Positions 1-9,788 of a stretch of 64,000 bases of DNA are shown here, in pieces. Every line of letters begins with the position of its first letter. Within the stretch, counting starts at the first letter, position 1. The notes under the pieces are model-generated. The model was given only the letters and a program-made list of their open reading frames with translations, made no database searches and was not told the origin of the DNA. Location of the stretch: assembly GCF_001049755.1 (NCBI RefSeq), contig NZ_CVLB01000001.1:1194994-1258993 (forward strand), in the 5' to 3' direction. The stretch is from Brachyspira suanatina. Its GTDB lineage: Bacteria > Spirochaetota > Brachyspiria > Brachyspirales > Brachyspiraceae. Position numbers and translations under genes: made by a program.

Positions 1-462
1 AAAGATATAGTAGATATTTTACTTCAAAATGGTTCTGATTCTTTAGATAAAACTTTGGAAAGCTGCGATCTTAATCAAAGAACTTTCCTTAGTATGAGTA
101 TTCCATTAGTTACTGCAATAATACATTTAGATGATGATGCGTTTTTACAGAAGTTAATTGATAATGGTGCAGATGTAAATTGCAGAGCTTTTGATGACAA
201 TACTGCATTAATGGTGGCAGCTTCAGTTAATGATGCAGGTGCTGTAAAAGTGCTTCTCAAAAATAATGCTGATGTGAATCTGAAAAATAGATATGGTATA
301 ACTGCATTGATTAATGCTTGTATGAACGGAAATTTAGAAATAGCAAAAATGCTTTTAGATGCTGGTGCTAATAAAAGAATAAAAAGTAATGAGAAAAAAG
401 ATGCATTATACTATGCCAAAATAAAAGGAAAAAACAGAGAGTTAATAAGACTTCTTGAATAA
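1..462 (+). CDS. Ankyrin-repeat protein, 5' end cut by window
   Basis: The reading frame is open from base 1 and ends at TAA 460-462, so the gene begins before the window. What remains is a C-terminal piece of ankyrin repeats, with the alternating helix consensus visible in 'LIDNGADVN', 'TALMVAA' and 'MLLDAGANK'. It closely parallels the last 150 residues of the protein at 3743-4846, including the shared 'DILLQNGSDSLDK' segment, so the two are recent paralogues. A TTG at 55 could be mistaken for a start, but the paralogue alignment shows the protein continues upstream. Ankyrin repeats bind proteins; the partner is unknown. A Rho-independent terminator follows. Confidence 0.85.
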   Translation, partial: KDIVDILLQNGSDSLDKTLESCDLNQRTFLSMSIPLVTAIIHLDDDAFLQKLIDNGADVNCRAFDDNTALMVAASVNDAGAVKVLLKNNADVNLKNRYGITALINACMNGNLEIAKMLLDAGANKRIKSNEKKDALYYAKIKGKNRELIRLLE

Positions 463-481
463 TAGTTAGAATCTTAATTCT

Positions 482-516
482 AAAAAGTGTATGCATTATA
501 TGTATGCACTTTTTTA
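482..516 (+). terminator. Rho-independent terminator after ankyrin gene
   Basis: A hairpin with arms GTGTATGCAT and ATGTATGCAC (some G-U pairs) is followed by a T run. Almost the same hairpin recurs at 2299-2338, after the next ankyrin gene, suggesting gene and terminator were duplicated together. Confidence 0.75.
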
Positions 517-595
517 TTCTTGAAATATTACATAATTGAAATTTTGATAATTATAATTTATTATATAAAACAACAATACATACAGAGGGTTTACT

Positions 596-2290
596 ATGAA
601 AAATTTTATTTCTATAATTGCAAGCATTATTTTAATGATTGCTATAATTTCATGCGGAGGCGAAAACAAAGAAACAAATCAATCAGAACAAAATACTCAA
701 ACAAATGAACAAGTATATATCAATCCAACAACTACAAATAATAATAATACAGATATTGATATCAATGTTAATGAAAATAATGATATTAATAAAACTAAAT
801 ATACTAATGAATATATTCAAGGTACAGAGTTAGATCCTATGCCTACAGGATATAGCAAAATAGATGAAATACTTAATGAACATAAATATAAAGCACCAAT
901 ATATGAAATATCAAAATTATTAGCAGAGGAAGGACTAGAAGGAAAAATCACTGAATATACAAATTTTAGTGATAAATATATATATAAAGTAAATAAAGAT
1001 TCTACTCCTTTGTTTTTGGCGGTACAATTCGGATATAATGATTTGGCAAAAGAACTTATAAAAGAAGGTGCAGATGTTAATGCCAGAGCAAATGATATGG
1101 AAACAGAAGACGGTATTGATATGCTTTATTATGCTGTTGAAAATAATAATGTTGAAATGAGTAAAATCTTAATTGATGAAGGACTTGATGCAGGCAGAGA
1201 TTATGGTTTTGAATATACTTATTATTTAACAGATATTGCTATTGACAACAATAATCTTGATATGCTTAAAATACTTGTAGAAAGCGGAGATATTGATTTG
1301 GAATCAAGCTTAATTCCTGATGCCATAGAAGAAAATAATATAGAAATAGTTAAATATTTAATATCTATAGGACAAGATGTAAATGCTCAAATATTTGCAG
1401 ATGGACTTTGGATTAACTCTCCTATGAAAGTAGCAGCTGAAAATGGCAATATAGAAATAGCTAAACTTTTAATTGATGAAGGTGCCAATTTAAACTCAAG
1501 CGATGATTATATAGGTCCAGCTATTGATTATGGTAATTATGATATAGCTAAATTATTAATAGATAATGATGTTTTTAATCTTAATACTAATACAACTAAA
1601 GAACAAGCTATAACATTAGCAAAAGATCAAAAATATTATGAAATAGAAAAATTATTATCAAGCGAAGATTCAAACAATATAGCTGGATATGATGAATTAA
1701 TGAATGCTGTATCAAAAGGAGATATGAAAGCATTAGAAAAACTTATAAAAGATGATACCGATTTAAATAAACAATATGATAATATTACACCTCTTAATTT
1801 AGCTGCTGCTAGAAATGATAAAGAAATGGTGAAATTTTTATTAGAGAAAGGTGCTGATATAAATTTAGAAGATGGATATGGATATACTCCTTTAATAATA
1901 GCAATTAAGTATCGTAATATTGGTTTAGCTAAAAATATTATTGATTTAAAGCCTGATTTAAATGCTATATGTTCAGCAACAGGGGATACTCCTTTAACAT
2001 ATTTAGTAAATGCCAACAAGTACGGCGGTGTAGCAGATCTTTGTTATTATATGATAAAAAATGGTGCTGATATAAATAAAAAGAATAAGGAAGGAAATAC
2101 TCCATTAATGATTGCAGCTGCAAGTTATAATTATTCTATTGTGGGAGTTCTTGTAAATATGGGGGCTGATTATAATATTAAAAACAAAGAAGGAAAAACA
2201 GCCATTGATATTGCTTCAGCTAGAGATGATAGTTCAGCACTTCATCACATGACTAATCCAAGCGATTTAGAACATTATCTTAGTTATTAA
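596..2290 (+). CDS. Ankyrin-repeat lipoprotein
   Basis: A 564-residue protein that starts at ATG 596 behind an AGAGGG ribosome site. The first 20 residues are a lipoprotein signal peptide ending in the lipobox 'AIISC', with Cys20 as the lipidation site. An Asn/Thr-rich linker (about 25-70) leads into ankyrin repeats over most of the rest, for example 'TPLFLAVQFGYNDLAKELI', 'PMKVAAENGNIEIAKLLI' and 'TPLMIAAASYNYSIVGVLV'. It is therefore expected on the periplasmic side of a membrane as a protein-binding scaffold. It lies among other ankyrin genes, but separate terminators suggest independent transcription. The partner and function are unknown. Confidence 0.85.
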   Translation: MKNFISIIASIILMIAIISCGGENKETNQSEQNTQTNEQVYINPTTTNNNNTDIDINVNENNDINKTKYTNEYIQGTELDPMPTGYSKIDEILNEHKYKAPIYEISKLLAEEGLEGKITEYTNFSDKYIYKVNKDSTPLFLAVQFGYNDLAKELIKEGADVNARANDMETEDGIDMLYYAVENNNVEMSKILIDEGLDAGRDYGFEYTYYLTDIAIDNNNLDMLKILVESGDIDLESSLIPDAIEENNIEIVKYLISIGQDVNAQIFADGLWINSPMKVAAENGNIEIAKLLIDEGANLNSSDDYIGPAIDYGNYDIAKLLIDNDVFNLNTNTTKEQAITLAKDQKYYEIEKLLSSEDSNNIAGYDELMNAVSKGDMKALEKLIKDDTDLNKQYDNITPLNLAAARNDKEMVKFLLEKGADINLEDGYGYTPLIIAIKYRNIGLAKNIIDLKPDLNAICSATGDTPLTYLVNANKYGGVADLCYYMIKNGADINKKNKEGNTPLMIAAASYNYSIVGVLVNMGADYNIKNKEGKTAIDIASARDDSSALHHMTNPSDLEHYLSY

Positions 2291-2298
2291 TAAATAAT

Positions 2299-2338
2299 AA
2301 AAAAGTGTATGCATTATATATGTATGCACTTTTTTATT
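2299..2338 (+). terminator. Rho-independent terminator
   Basis: A hairpin of GTGTATGCATTATATATGTATGCAC type with flanking A and T runs directly after the ankyrin lipoprotein stop. It is nearly identical to the one at 482-516. Confidence 0.75.
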
Positions 2339-2460
2339 TTCTGTTTAAAAATTTTTAGTATATATAATTTATAAAATATAACTATTTTAACAATTTACAA
2401 TTATAAATTATAATCAATTTCTTAGTATTAATAAAAAATACCTATAAGGGGTTATGAAAA

Positions 2461-3711
2461 ATGTCTGAAAATAAGCTTATGAATTTGAGCAGTAAAAAAA
2501 GATTATATCATATATTAGTATTTACCATAATAATAATATCTTCTCTTCCTATAAGTATACAAATATTATTATATGATATTGATCATAATGCTGACAATTT
2601 CTATTCAACAATTATTATTAATAGTTTTTATTATCAAGTATTTTACTTTTTTTCTTATTCATTTTTATTTATTATAGATAGTAATTTAGAAAATATTAAT
2701 AAAAGAACAATACTAATAATATTTTTGTCATTTTTACTTTTATTTTTGCTTGGCATATTTACTTCAGCACCATTAAAAGATGAAATACCTGCTATGCTTG
2801 AATTTTTTAAATCTAATATAATGATTAATAAAAGTATATTATCTTCTATAATCTTTTTTATTATAATAGTTTTATCTGATAACAATTTTAATATAAAGAA
2901 TAATACATATAATAGTTTTACTAAATTAGGAGATATAATACTGTTTTCTGTAGCATCAGAAATTTTATTAGCAATAATATTATTCTTAATTATTAAATTG
3001 CTAGAATTAGTAGAATCGCTAGAATTTTTGGCATTTATGGTATTTTTATTTTTTGGTTTAATGTTATCTGTTTTTTCTGAAGAACATGGAAATACCTTAG
3101 CCTTAAAACTGATTTTGATTTTTATTGTATATTTATCTACTTTAATACCGTTTATATTTTTCTTTGTGCAAAAGAGATTTAAAACTGTTTTATCAATATA
3201 TATTTCTCGAGGATTATTATTTTTATATTCATTTTTAATATTTGTTTCATTTTTTGCCTTACTATATGAACCTATAAGACCTTTTGACAATACTAAGTCT
3301 TTTATAATTTATAATGTATTATTAATTTTATCTATTATTACTTTATACTTTATAAGAGCTGATTATAAAGCTGGAATCATAACAAAAGCAATGTATATAA
3401 TATTTCCAATAATAGCATTATTATTTAATATATTAGTATTAGGAGCAAGCATATACAGAGTAATTATTTCAGAAAATAAAATAAATGAAATTTCTATTAC
3501 AGTTCTTAATATAATAATAGCTGTTAATTTAGTATATATTATAATACAAAATATAAAGTCTATAATAAAGATATTAAAAAACAATATCAATATAAATGAT
3601 GTTATAATTGGGAATAATAAAATATACAGTTTTATTTATGTTTATGGTATTTACTCATTTATTTTTTCTTTTATAGCTCCTATGATAATGGTATTTTTAA
3701 AAGATAAATAA
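2461..3711 (+). CDS. Multi-spanning membrane protein of unknown function
   Basis: A 416-residue, very hydrophobic protein with roughly ten predicted membrane segments, beginning near residue 17 ('ILVFTIIIISSLPISIQILL') and ending at the C-terminus. ATG 2461 follows a 'taagggg' ribosome site. The later half, with paired helices separated by short polar loops ('YISRGLLFLYSFLIF', 'MYIIFPIIALLFNILVLG'), recalls DUF4153-type membrane proteins, but this is a weak resemblance. No catalytic motif was recognised. It sits 31 bases upstream of an ankyrin-repeat gene on the same strand, so the two may be cotranscribed. Confidence 0.7.
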   Translation: MSENKLMNLSSKKRLYHILVFTIIIISSLPISIQILLYDIDHNADNFYSTIIINSFYYQVFYFFSYSFLFIIDSNLENINKRTILIIFLSFLLLFLLGIFTSAPLKDEIPAMLEFFKSNIMINKSILSSIIFFIIIVLSDNNFNIKNNTYNSFTKLGDIILFSVASEILLAIILFLIIKLLELVESLEFLAFMVFLFFGLMLSVFSEEHGNTLALKLILIFIVYLSTLIPFIFFFVQKRFKTVLSIYISRGLLFLYSFLIFVSFFALLYEPIRPFDNTKSFIIYNVLLILSIITLYFIRADYKAGIITKAMYIIFPIIALLFNILVLGASIYRVIISENKINEISITVLNIIIAVNLVYIIIQNIKSIIKILKNNININDVIIGNNKIYSFIYVYGIYSFIFSFIAPMIMVFLKDK

Positions 3712-3742
3712 AAGTTTAATAATTTAAAGAGGTTTATGAATT

Positions 3743-4846
3743 ATGAAAAAGTTAATATTTATTTTATTTTTATTTAGTCTATACTTATACGCTCAAAATA
3801 ATGATAATAATAAAAGCAAAGTTTCTGAAAAATTAATAGATTATGTTAATGAAGGTAATGTTAAAGAAGCTGAAAATATTCTTAAGAAATATAATGATTA
3901 TGTAAACAATCGTAATTATGAGGGATTTACATTGTTATCGCTTGCAGTTATACGTAATAATATAGAAATGGCTGAGCTTCTTTTGAAATATAAAGCAGAT
4001 GTTAATGCTAATGTAGATCTTGGAGATAGCGTATTAATAGGTGCAGTTGATAATAAAAATATGGAAATGGTTAAACTACTTTTAAGTTATGGTGCTGATA
4101 TTGATTATCAGGGATTTAGAGGAAGGACAGCATTATTTTCTTCTTTAAACAAAGGCGGTGAGAATAAAGAAAATATTGAAATGGTAAAACTCTTAATAAA
4201 AAATAAAGCAGATGTTAATATAGCTTATGATGGAGATTATGGAAATGAAGAAACACCTTTAATGTATGCTGCTATGAAAGGCTATAAAGAAACGGTAAAA
4301 ATATTAATTGAAAATAAAGCTGATATAAAAAAAAGAAATATTTATAATGCAAATGCTTTGATTTATGCTTATATGTATGGACATGAGGATATAGCAGATA
4401 TTTTGCTTCAAAATGGTTCTGATTCTTTGGATAAAAGTTTGAAAGTTTGTAATCTTAATAAAGAAACTTTGCTTAGTTATGATGTTCCATTAATAACTGC
4501 TGCAGTGTATTCTACTAATGAAGTTTTTTTACAAAAGCTTATTGATAATGGTGCAAATGTAAATTATAAAAATTATGATGAAAAAACCGCATTGATAGAA
4601 GCAGCTTCTTATAATAATATCAATGCTGTGAAAGTGCTTATTAAAAATAATGCTGATCTTAATGTTCAAAATAAACAGGGCAAAACTGCATTAATGTGGG
4701 CTTGTCATAGCGGAAATTTAGAAATGACAAAAATGCTTTTAGATGCTGGTGCTGATAAAAGTATAAAAAGAGGTAATTATGATGCATTGTATTATGCTAG
4801 AGAATACGGAAAAAATGAAGAAATAATAAGGCTTCTTACACAATAA
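3743..4846 (+). CDS. Secreted ankyrin-repeat protein
   Basis: A 367-residue protein with a cleavable signal peptide ('KLIFILFLFSLYLYAQ', about residues 3-18) and no lipobox Cys, so probably periplasmic. From about residue 25 to the end it is a continuous array of about ten ankyrin repeats, for example 'TLLSLAVIRNNIEMAELLL' and 'TPLMYAAMKGYKETVKILI'. The start ATG 3743 follows an AAAGAGG site. It is a close paralogue of the truncated gene at 1-462. The binding partner is unknown. Confidence 0.87.
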   Translation: MKKLIFILFLFSLYLYAQNNDNNKSKVSEKLIDYVNEGNVKEAENILKKYNDYVNNRNYEGFTLLSLAVIRNNIEMAELLLKYKADVNANVDLGDSVLIGAVDNKNMEMVKLLLSYGADIDYQGFRGRTALFSSLNKGGENKENIEMVKLLIKNKADVNIAYDGDYGNEETPLMYAAMKGYKETVKILIENKADIKKRNIYNANALIYAYMYGHEDIADILLQNGSDSLDKSLKVCNLNKETLLSYDVPLITAAVYSTNEVFLQKLIDNGANVNYKNYDEKTALIEAASYNNINAVKVLIKNNADLNVQNKQGKTALMWACHSGNLEMTKMLLDAGADKSIKRGNYDALYYAREYGKNEEIIRLLTQ

Positions 4847-4860
4847 TAATATTCATTATT

Positions 4861-5649
4861 TTAATCTTTATATAAAAATTTACTCCAATCTACAAAATCA
4901 TAATTTTTATATACTCTTTTTATTTCATCTCTTACTTCCATTAAAGCAAAGCCTAATAAATTTTCTCCTTTCCAGCAAAAAGGATTTTCTATATTCTCAT
5001 CATCATATTTCATTTTTATTCCCCATACTTTATCATAGGGACTTGCTTCAACTAATACTTTGTTTTTTGTACTTAATAAAAAATTTCTTAAATCAGTGTT
5101 TTGTGAAAATTTATAATAATTGCCTGTAAATACTATTTTGTATTTCATTTTATCCCACAATTCATCATTGAAATTCTTAACTTTTCTTCCAAGTTCTTTT
5201 ATAGCTTTCGGCTGATTATTATTCAAAATTTCATTAGCAATATCTTTATCATCAAATAATAATGCCTTATTATACATCATATATTTTTCCATACAATTAA
5301 ATACCAAATCATTTTCTTTAAAATCTTTAATATACCATTGACTCAATGATGATTTAGTAACTTCTTTTTTATCATTAGTATGCCCGTAGAAAAATAAGAA
5401 GTCAATTTTCTTTCCGGAATTAAAATCTTTTCTAAGTTTTTCTAAAGAATATTTTTGTTCTTTATTATTTGAAAATATATCTTTATTTATCGAGTTATTA
5501 TCATAAAAGCCTTTAAATATTATAGGCTCTTCAAAAAGTTTTTTATATTCTTCTTTGTCATCATTTGAAAGTTTATTAAAATAATTTATAAATACTTTAT
5601 TATAATAACTGCTGTTTACAAACCATATAGGAGGCATTATATTTTGCAT
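4861..5649 (-). CDS. NADAR (YbiA-like) family protein
   Basis: A 262-residue protein. The NADAR/DUF1768 core lies in the second half: 'FFYGHT', 'LSQWY', 'NCMEKYMMYNKALLFDD' with the conserved Glu, 'LGRKVKNF' and 'LVEASPYDKVWGI'. Family members act on ADP-ribose or N-glycosidic substrates; some remove ADP-ribose from guanine in nucleic acid, others act in riboflavin metabolism. The first 70 residues are not part of the usual domain. It is the last gene of a minus-strand run that starts at CheX, 48 bases downstream of the CapA-like gene. Which activity applies cannot be told from the sequence. Confidence 0.82.
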   Translation of the reverse strand: MQNIMPPIWFVNSSYYNKVFINYFNKLSNDDKEEYKKLFEEPIIFKGFYDNNSINKDIFSNNKEQKYSLEKLRKDFNSGKKIDFLFFYGHTNDKKEVTKSSLSQWYIKDFKENDLVFNCMEKYMMYNKALLFDDKDIANEILNNNQPKAIKELGRKVKNFNDELWDKMKYKIVFTGNYYKFSQNTDLRNFLLSTKNKVLVEASPYDKVWGIKMKYDDENIENPFCWKGENLLGFALMEVRDEIKRVYKNYDFVDWSKFLYKD

Positions 5650-5697
5650 AATAATCCTTAAAAGTTTTATAGGAAATAAATAAAATATTTCTAAATA

Positions 5698-6867
5698 TTA
5701 ATTATGTGCTAAACTATTATTAGATACAATGCTGTTATTAGTTATGTTATCAGCAAACATAGTTTTTACACTCTCATTTGTAAGAGGCGAATAAAAATCA
5801 TGTATAAGTTCATAACCTTTTTTTATAGCATTAGTATCATAAGTGTTATATACATAATTGCTTGCTAGAGTAGGCATGTTAATGTTAGGATCTTCTTTTA
5901 TAGGTTTCATTATTACTTCAAAACCATTTTTCCTAAAGAAAGCATAATAAGTTGGTACATAAGAAAAATTAATCTCTTTGTTTTCATTTATCTCTAATGA
6001 TACAACTGTACCTATATCAAGATGAGGATATCTTCCTTTATGATTTGCAATGAAGTTTCCTAATGAATATATTATTATACCGCTATGATTAGTTCCTTCA
6101 TAAATTTCTACAGGTCTTGGTACATGAGGATGATGCCCTACTATTATGTCAACTCCATTTTCTATCAAAGCTCTCGCAGTTTCTTTTGTTTTTTCTTCAG
6201 GAGCAGTTGTATATTCTAATCCGAAATGAAGAGAGATTATTTTTATTTCATTGTTTGTGGCAAGTGCTAAATCAGATTTTACTTTTTCCACTAGATCTTC
6301 CTGTTTAGGAAAGAAATTCATAAAATAGAAATGATCATTTTTATTTGTTTTATGACTTAGTCCATTGTCAAGCATAGTATATGCAGATATAAAAAGCGGC
6401 ACGTTATTAATATTTGTTATGATAGGTGCTATGCTAGGGGAATTAGTTGAACCTCCTAAAGTTAATTTATCATTTCTATGAAGCTCTGCTACAGTTTCAG
6501 CTTCAGCTTGAGCTCCCTGATCATAAGCATGGTTATTGGCTATTGAAAAAGTATTGAAGTAATTAAAGAAATACTGTAAATAATCTAAAGAACCATTAAA
6601 TTCAGGATAAGGCATAGGAGGTTTATTGGTATTAACAACAAATTCTAAATTTGCAAATACAATATCACCTTGAAAATAATCTTTCAAATCTATTAAAACA
6701 TCATTGCTTTGAAATGCCTCTACAATAGTAGGATGCGTCATTATATCACCTGTGAATACTAATTTGATACTTTGAGGAGGTTGAGGCTTTTTTTCTTCTT
6801 CCTGCTTATTATCAGCACATGAATATAATAGTATTAAAGATAAAGCAACGATTATTTTTTTTATCAT
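5698..6867 (-). CDS. CapA/PgsA-like metallophosphatase lipoprotein
   Basis: A 389-residue protein with a lipoprotein signal ending at Cys17 ('LILLYSC') and a PGA_cap metallophosphatase-fold domain: 'LVFTGDIMTHP', 'FANLEFVV', 'SIANNHAYDQG', 'SLHFGLEY', 'IIVGHHPHVPRPVEIY' and 'IYSLGNFI'. Family founders take part in poly-gamma-glutamate capsule synthesis, but most homologues are of unknown role. No capB or capC neighbour is visible, so a capsule role is not supported here. It lies within the minus-strand run, 38 bases after the CorC-type gene. Confidence 0.85.
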   Translation of the reverse strand: MIKKIIVALSLILLYSCADNKQEEEKKPQPPQSIKLVFTGDIMTHPTIVEAFQSNDVLIDLKDYFQGDIVFANLEFVVNTNKPPMPYPEFNGSLDYLQYFFNYFNTFSIANNHAYDQGAQAEAETVAELHRNDKLTLGGSTNSPSIAPIITNINNVPLFISAYTMLDNGLSHKTNKNDHFYFMNFFPKQEDLVEKVKSDLALATNNEIKIISLHFGLEYTTAPEEKTKETARALIENGVDIIVGHHPHVPRPVEIYEGTNHSGIIIYSLGNFIANHKGRYPHLDIGTVVSLEINENKEINFSYVPTYYAFFRKNGFEVIMKPIKEDPNINMPTLASNYVYNTYDTNAIKKGYELIHDFYSPLTNESVKTMFADNITNNSIVSNNSLAHN

Positions 6868-6905
6868 AATTATTTTCCTAAGTAGTAATTATTTTTTATA
6901 TTATC

Positions 6906-8297
6906 TTATTCATTTAAAATTTCTAAATCATTTTTTTCCAAATCAGATGTATCTGGCATCATATCAGAATTATCACTTTCATTTGTTCTTGTATATTTTA
7001 AAGGAGTGAATTCCATCTCAACTATTCTTCTATCTTCAACTTTCATTATCCTTACTCTGTAGCCTTTAAGTATAAAACGCTCATTTGTTTCAGGTATATG
7101 ATCAAGCATATCGATTACATATCCCGCTATAGTCTGATATTCTTCATGCTCTAATTCTAATTTTAAAGTTTTATTAACATCTTCTATAGGAGCATTTCCA
7201 TTTATTATAATTCTTTTTCCTTTGAATCTTATTACATCAGCTTCTCTTTTATCACTTTCATCTTCTATGTCTCCCATTATTTCTTCTATTATATCTTCCA
7301 TAGTAACAAGTCCGGCAGTTCCGCCATATTCATCAATAGTAATTACCATTTGAAGTTTTTTCTTTTGCATATCATTAAATAAACTGCTTATAGTCTTAGT
7401 TTCAGGTACGAAGTATGGCAGCATTATATAATCAATGGCTTTCTTTTTGATTTTGTTCATTTTTCCGCCGCCTTTAACATACTCTTTAAATAAAGCCCTA
7501 GTATGAAAAATCCCTATTATATGATCAACAGTTTCCTCATAAACAGGAAATCTTGAAAGCCCTGATTCTACAGTAAGTTTTATAATTTCATTAACATCTG
7601 TTTCAGCTTCTATACATACCATATCAACACGAGGAGTCATTATTTCTTCTACAGTTTTATTTCTGAAATCTATTACACCTGTAAGAAGTTCATGAGTAGA
7701 TTCTTTAATTATACCTTCTTTATGTCCCAAATGTATTATTGTTGTTATATCGTCCATACTTGATAATGCACTTCTTTTTTCAGCATTCCTCAATTTTTTA
7801 GGCACAAAATAATTCATTATGAAAGTTGTTACTTTATCCATCAAAAATGTTATAGGCTTGAATATAAAATGACAAAACTTCATAAAATATAGAAGATAAG
7901 GCATTACTTTTTCAGCATTAACTCTCATAAGTACTTTAGGAAGTATCTCACCGAATATAATAATAAGTATTGTTATTGTAGCAGTTGATATTGTAACCAT
8001 CACATTTGTTGATACATGAGGCAGAATGTCAGCAAGCCTTACGGCAAATACTGTTATAATGGAACTTGCTGATATATTAACTATGTTATTCCCAACTAAT
8101 AGGGTAGGTATCATAGAACTTGATTTTTCCCAGTACTTTTTATCTTCTTCTTTTATTTTTTTCTCTCTTACTAAACGCATTAAGGTAACATCATCAATGG
8201 AAGTATATGCTGTTTCGCTTCCTGAAAATAATGCTGAGAGCATAATAAGAATAATGATTATAAATATTTCAAATAAATAAACCAGTAGTATTTCCAT
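6906..8297 (-). CDS. CNNM/CorC-type transporter (DUF21-CBS-CorC_HlyC)
   Basis: A 463-residue membrane protein. Residues 1-180 form a DUF21/CNNM membrane domain ('SALFSGSETAYTSI', 'LLVGNNIVNISAS', 'IIFGEILPKVL'). Two CBS motifs follow ('EIMTPRVDMVCIEA' and 'VITIDEYGGTAGLVTMEDI'), then a C-terminal CorC_HlyC domain. Relatives export Mg2+ or Co2+; the hemolysin name used for this family in spirochaetes refers to shorter proteins without DUF21. It is located 24 bases after the amidase gene within a minus-strand operon-like run. Confidence 0.88.
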   Translation of the reverse strand: MEILLVYLFEIFIIIILIMLSALFSGSETAYTSIDDVTLMRLVREKKIKEEDKKYWEKSSSMIPTLLVGNNIVNISASSIITVFAVRLADILPHVSTNVMVTISTATITILIIIFGEILPKVLMRVNAEKVMPYLLYFMKFCHFIFKPITFLMDKVTTFIMNYFVPKKLRNAEKRSALSSMDDITTIIHLGHKEGIIKESTHELLTGVIDFRNKTVEEIMTPRVDMVCIEAETDVNEIIKLTVESGLSRFPVYEETVDHIIGIFHTRALFKEYVKGGGKMNKIKKKAIDYIMLPYFVPETKTISSLFNDMQKKKLQMVITIDEYGGTAGLVTMEDIIEEIMGDIEDESDKREADVIRFKGKRIIINGNAPIEDVNKTLKLELEHEEYQTIAGYVIDMLDHIPETNERFILKGYRVRIMKVEDRRIVEMEFTPLKYTRTNESDNSDMMPDTSDLEKNDLEILNE

Positions 8298-8321
8298 AAA
8301 TAATATGCCTTATATCTTTTA

Positions 8322-8996
8322 TTAAATTCTTTTTCTTAATTCCTGCATAAAATTAGTACCTGGATCTCTTTTACCAGGATTTATATATTTAGTATTTAAT
8401 TCTTTATATAGAGAGTAATGAGGCAGAGTTTTATCTTTATATTCATAATGTGCTATTATGTATTTTATGCTTTTATATTTGCTTTTTATATAATTTATTA
8501 ATTTAACATTAGCTTCCAACTGTTCTTTTGTTAATTTATCAGCATATCCTATATTCTCTATACTTATAGACGTATAATTAAATCCTACAGTATGCCTTGC
8601 TATATATTCAATAGGAGTATTTGCATATATAGTGCCATCAAAATCAACTAAGAAATGAGTTCCTACATTTACTTCTCCACCTGCTTCTATATCAGGTCTG
8701 CCTATCAAAGTGTCGTTTTTAAATATATTTACAGCTATACTGAGATTAGGGGTTTCTGTAGAATGAACAACTATTATTTGAGGATTATCCAAATATATTA
8801 GTCTGCTTCCATAATGTGTTTGTGTATATTCAGATAATAATTGTAATCTAAGAGCATTAGGAGTGATTTTGTATTTATCGCTTATATCTGGCTTTAATAC
8901 TATATCATTAGTTTGTACAATATTGTTATTTACTGTATTAGTACATGATAATAATAAAGATATTATAATTGATATATAAATAATGTTTTTTATCAT
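8322..8996 (-). CDS. N-acetylmuramoyl-L-alanine amidase lipoprotein (Amidase_2)
   Basis: A 224-residue protein with a lipoprotein signal peptide ending at Cys18 ('SLLLSC'). The Amidase_2/PGRP fold is read from 'IIVVHSTETP' (first zinc His), 'GTHFLVDFDGTIY', 'RHTVGFNYTSISIEN', 'IIAHYEYKDKTLPHY' and the C-terminal 'KRDPGTNF', where Asp replaces the usual third ligand pattern. It is predicted to cleave the lactyl-alanine bond of peptidoglycan from a membrane-anchored periplasmic site. It starts 9 bases after the CheX-type gene and is probably cotranscribed with it. Confidence 0.84.
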   Translation of the reverse strand: MIKNIIYISIIISLLLSCTNTVNNNIVQTNDIVLKPDISDKYKITPNALRLQLLSEYTQTHYGSRLIYLDNPQIIVVHSTETPNLSIAVNIFKNDTLIGRPDIEAGGEVNVGTHFLVDFDGTIYANTPIEYIARHTVGFNYTSISIENIGYADKLTKEQLEANVKLINYIKSKYKSIKYIIAHYEYKDKTLPHYSLYKELNTKYINPGKRDPGTNFMQELRKRI

Positions 8997-9005
8997 TTAA
9001 TATTA

Positions 9006-9506
9006 TTATGCATCCATAGCAATATTAACACTGACAAATCCAAGTGATGATTGGAAAGGAATAATTATAGTTTGTAAATTTTTAGGAATTATTTGTATTT
9101 CTTTTCCAAAATAAAGTATAGGAGGAGTGATATCGCAGCTTATACCTTCTTCAGCTAATTTAGTAATTGCAAGACCGCTTATAGTGTTTCCCATTTCATT
9201 GATAACACTTCTCATCATATCTTCAAAATCATCTTCAGAATCATACTCTCCGCGTTTTTTATCTGTAAGATTTTCAGTAAGAAGCTGAGAGAAATTTTCA
9301 GGAAATTCATAAAGCACTTGTCCATTAACATCGCCGACAATTCCTATAGCAACACCATATCCAGAGAAAAGTTTACGGCCTTGTCCTTTAACTAAAGTAC
9401 CTTTTTCCATTGTAAGACCAGCCATCTCTTTGAATATTGATACTAAAGATACAATAAATGGATTGATGAATCTAACGTCCATAAATTTTATAGGTGTTGT
9501 AGCCAT
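9006..9506 (-). CDS. cheX: CheX-type CheY-phosphate phosphatase
   Basis: A 166-residue protein of the CheX/CheC/FliY family. The catalytic signature ExxN is present as E104-M-G-N107 within 'SVINEMGNTISG', and the beta-rich 'VAIGIVGDVNGQVLYEF' matches the family core. CheX dephosphorylates CheY-P and thereby resets flagellar rotation bias; spirochaetes rely on CheX rather than CheZ. ATG 9506 follows an AAAGGAA site. It heads a minus-strand run of five genes, none of the others an obvious chemotaxis gene. Confidence 0.83.
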   Translation of the reverse strand: MATTPIKFMDVRFINPFIVSLVSIFKEMAGLTMEKGTLVKGQGRKLFSGYGVAIGIVGDVNGQVLYEFPENFSQLLTENLTDKKRGEYDSEDDFEDMMRSVINEMGNTISGLAITKLAEEGISCDITPPILYFGKEIQIIPKNLQTIIIPFQSSLGFVSVNIAMDA

Positions 9507-9788
9507 GTTTATTTCCTTTTGAATTTTATTTTTATATTTTAATTATAACATAATTGAGTATTATTTCAATTAAAAAATAAATCTAATTAAAATTATAGTA
9601 CTAAAAGAGAAATTGTCAAATTTAAAACTAAAAAATTATATATATTTTACATAGTGTATATTAATTTTATAAATTAAGTACCGTAAATATTTATAGTGAA
9701 TAAATAAAAACTATTTATATATTTTTTAAATTTAACTTGCTATTTAACTTAAATAATATAGAATAATAGAATCAAATAGGGGTTTATT

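Noticed and set aside
487..708. A 73-codon plus-strand frame
   Set aside because: It overlaps a terminator and the start of the ankyrin lipoprotein, consists of Ile/Tyr/Phe from A+T-rich DNA, and has no ribosome site.
2655..3290. A 211-codon minus-strand frame
   Set aside because: It is entirely antisense to the membrane protein gene; its Lys/Asn/Ile composition is the complement of Phe/Ile/Leu codons.
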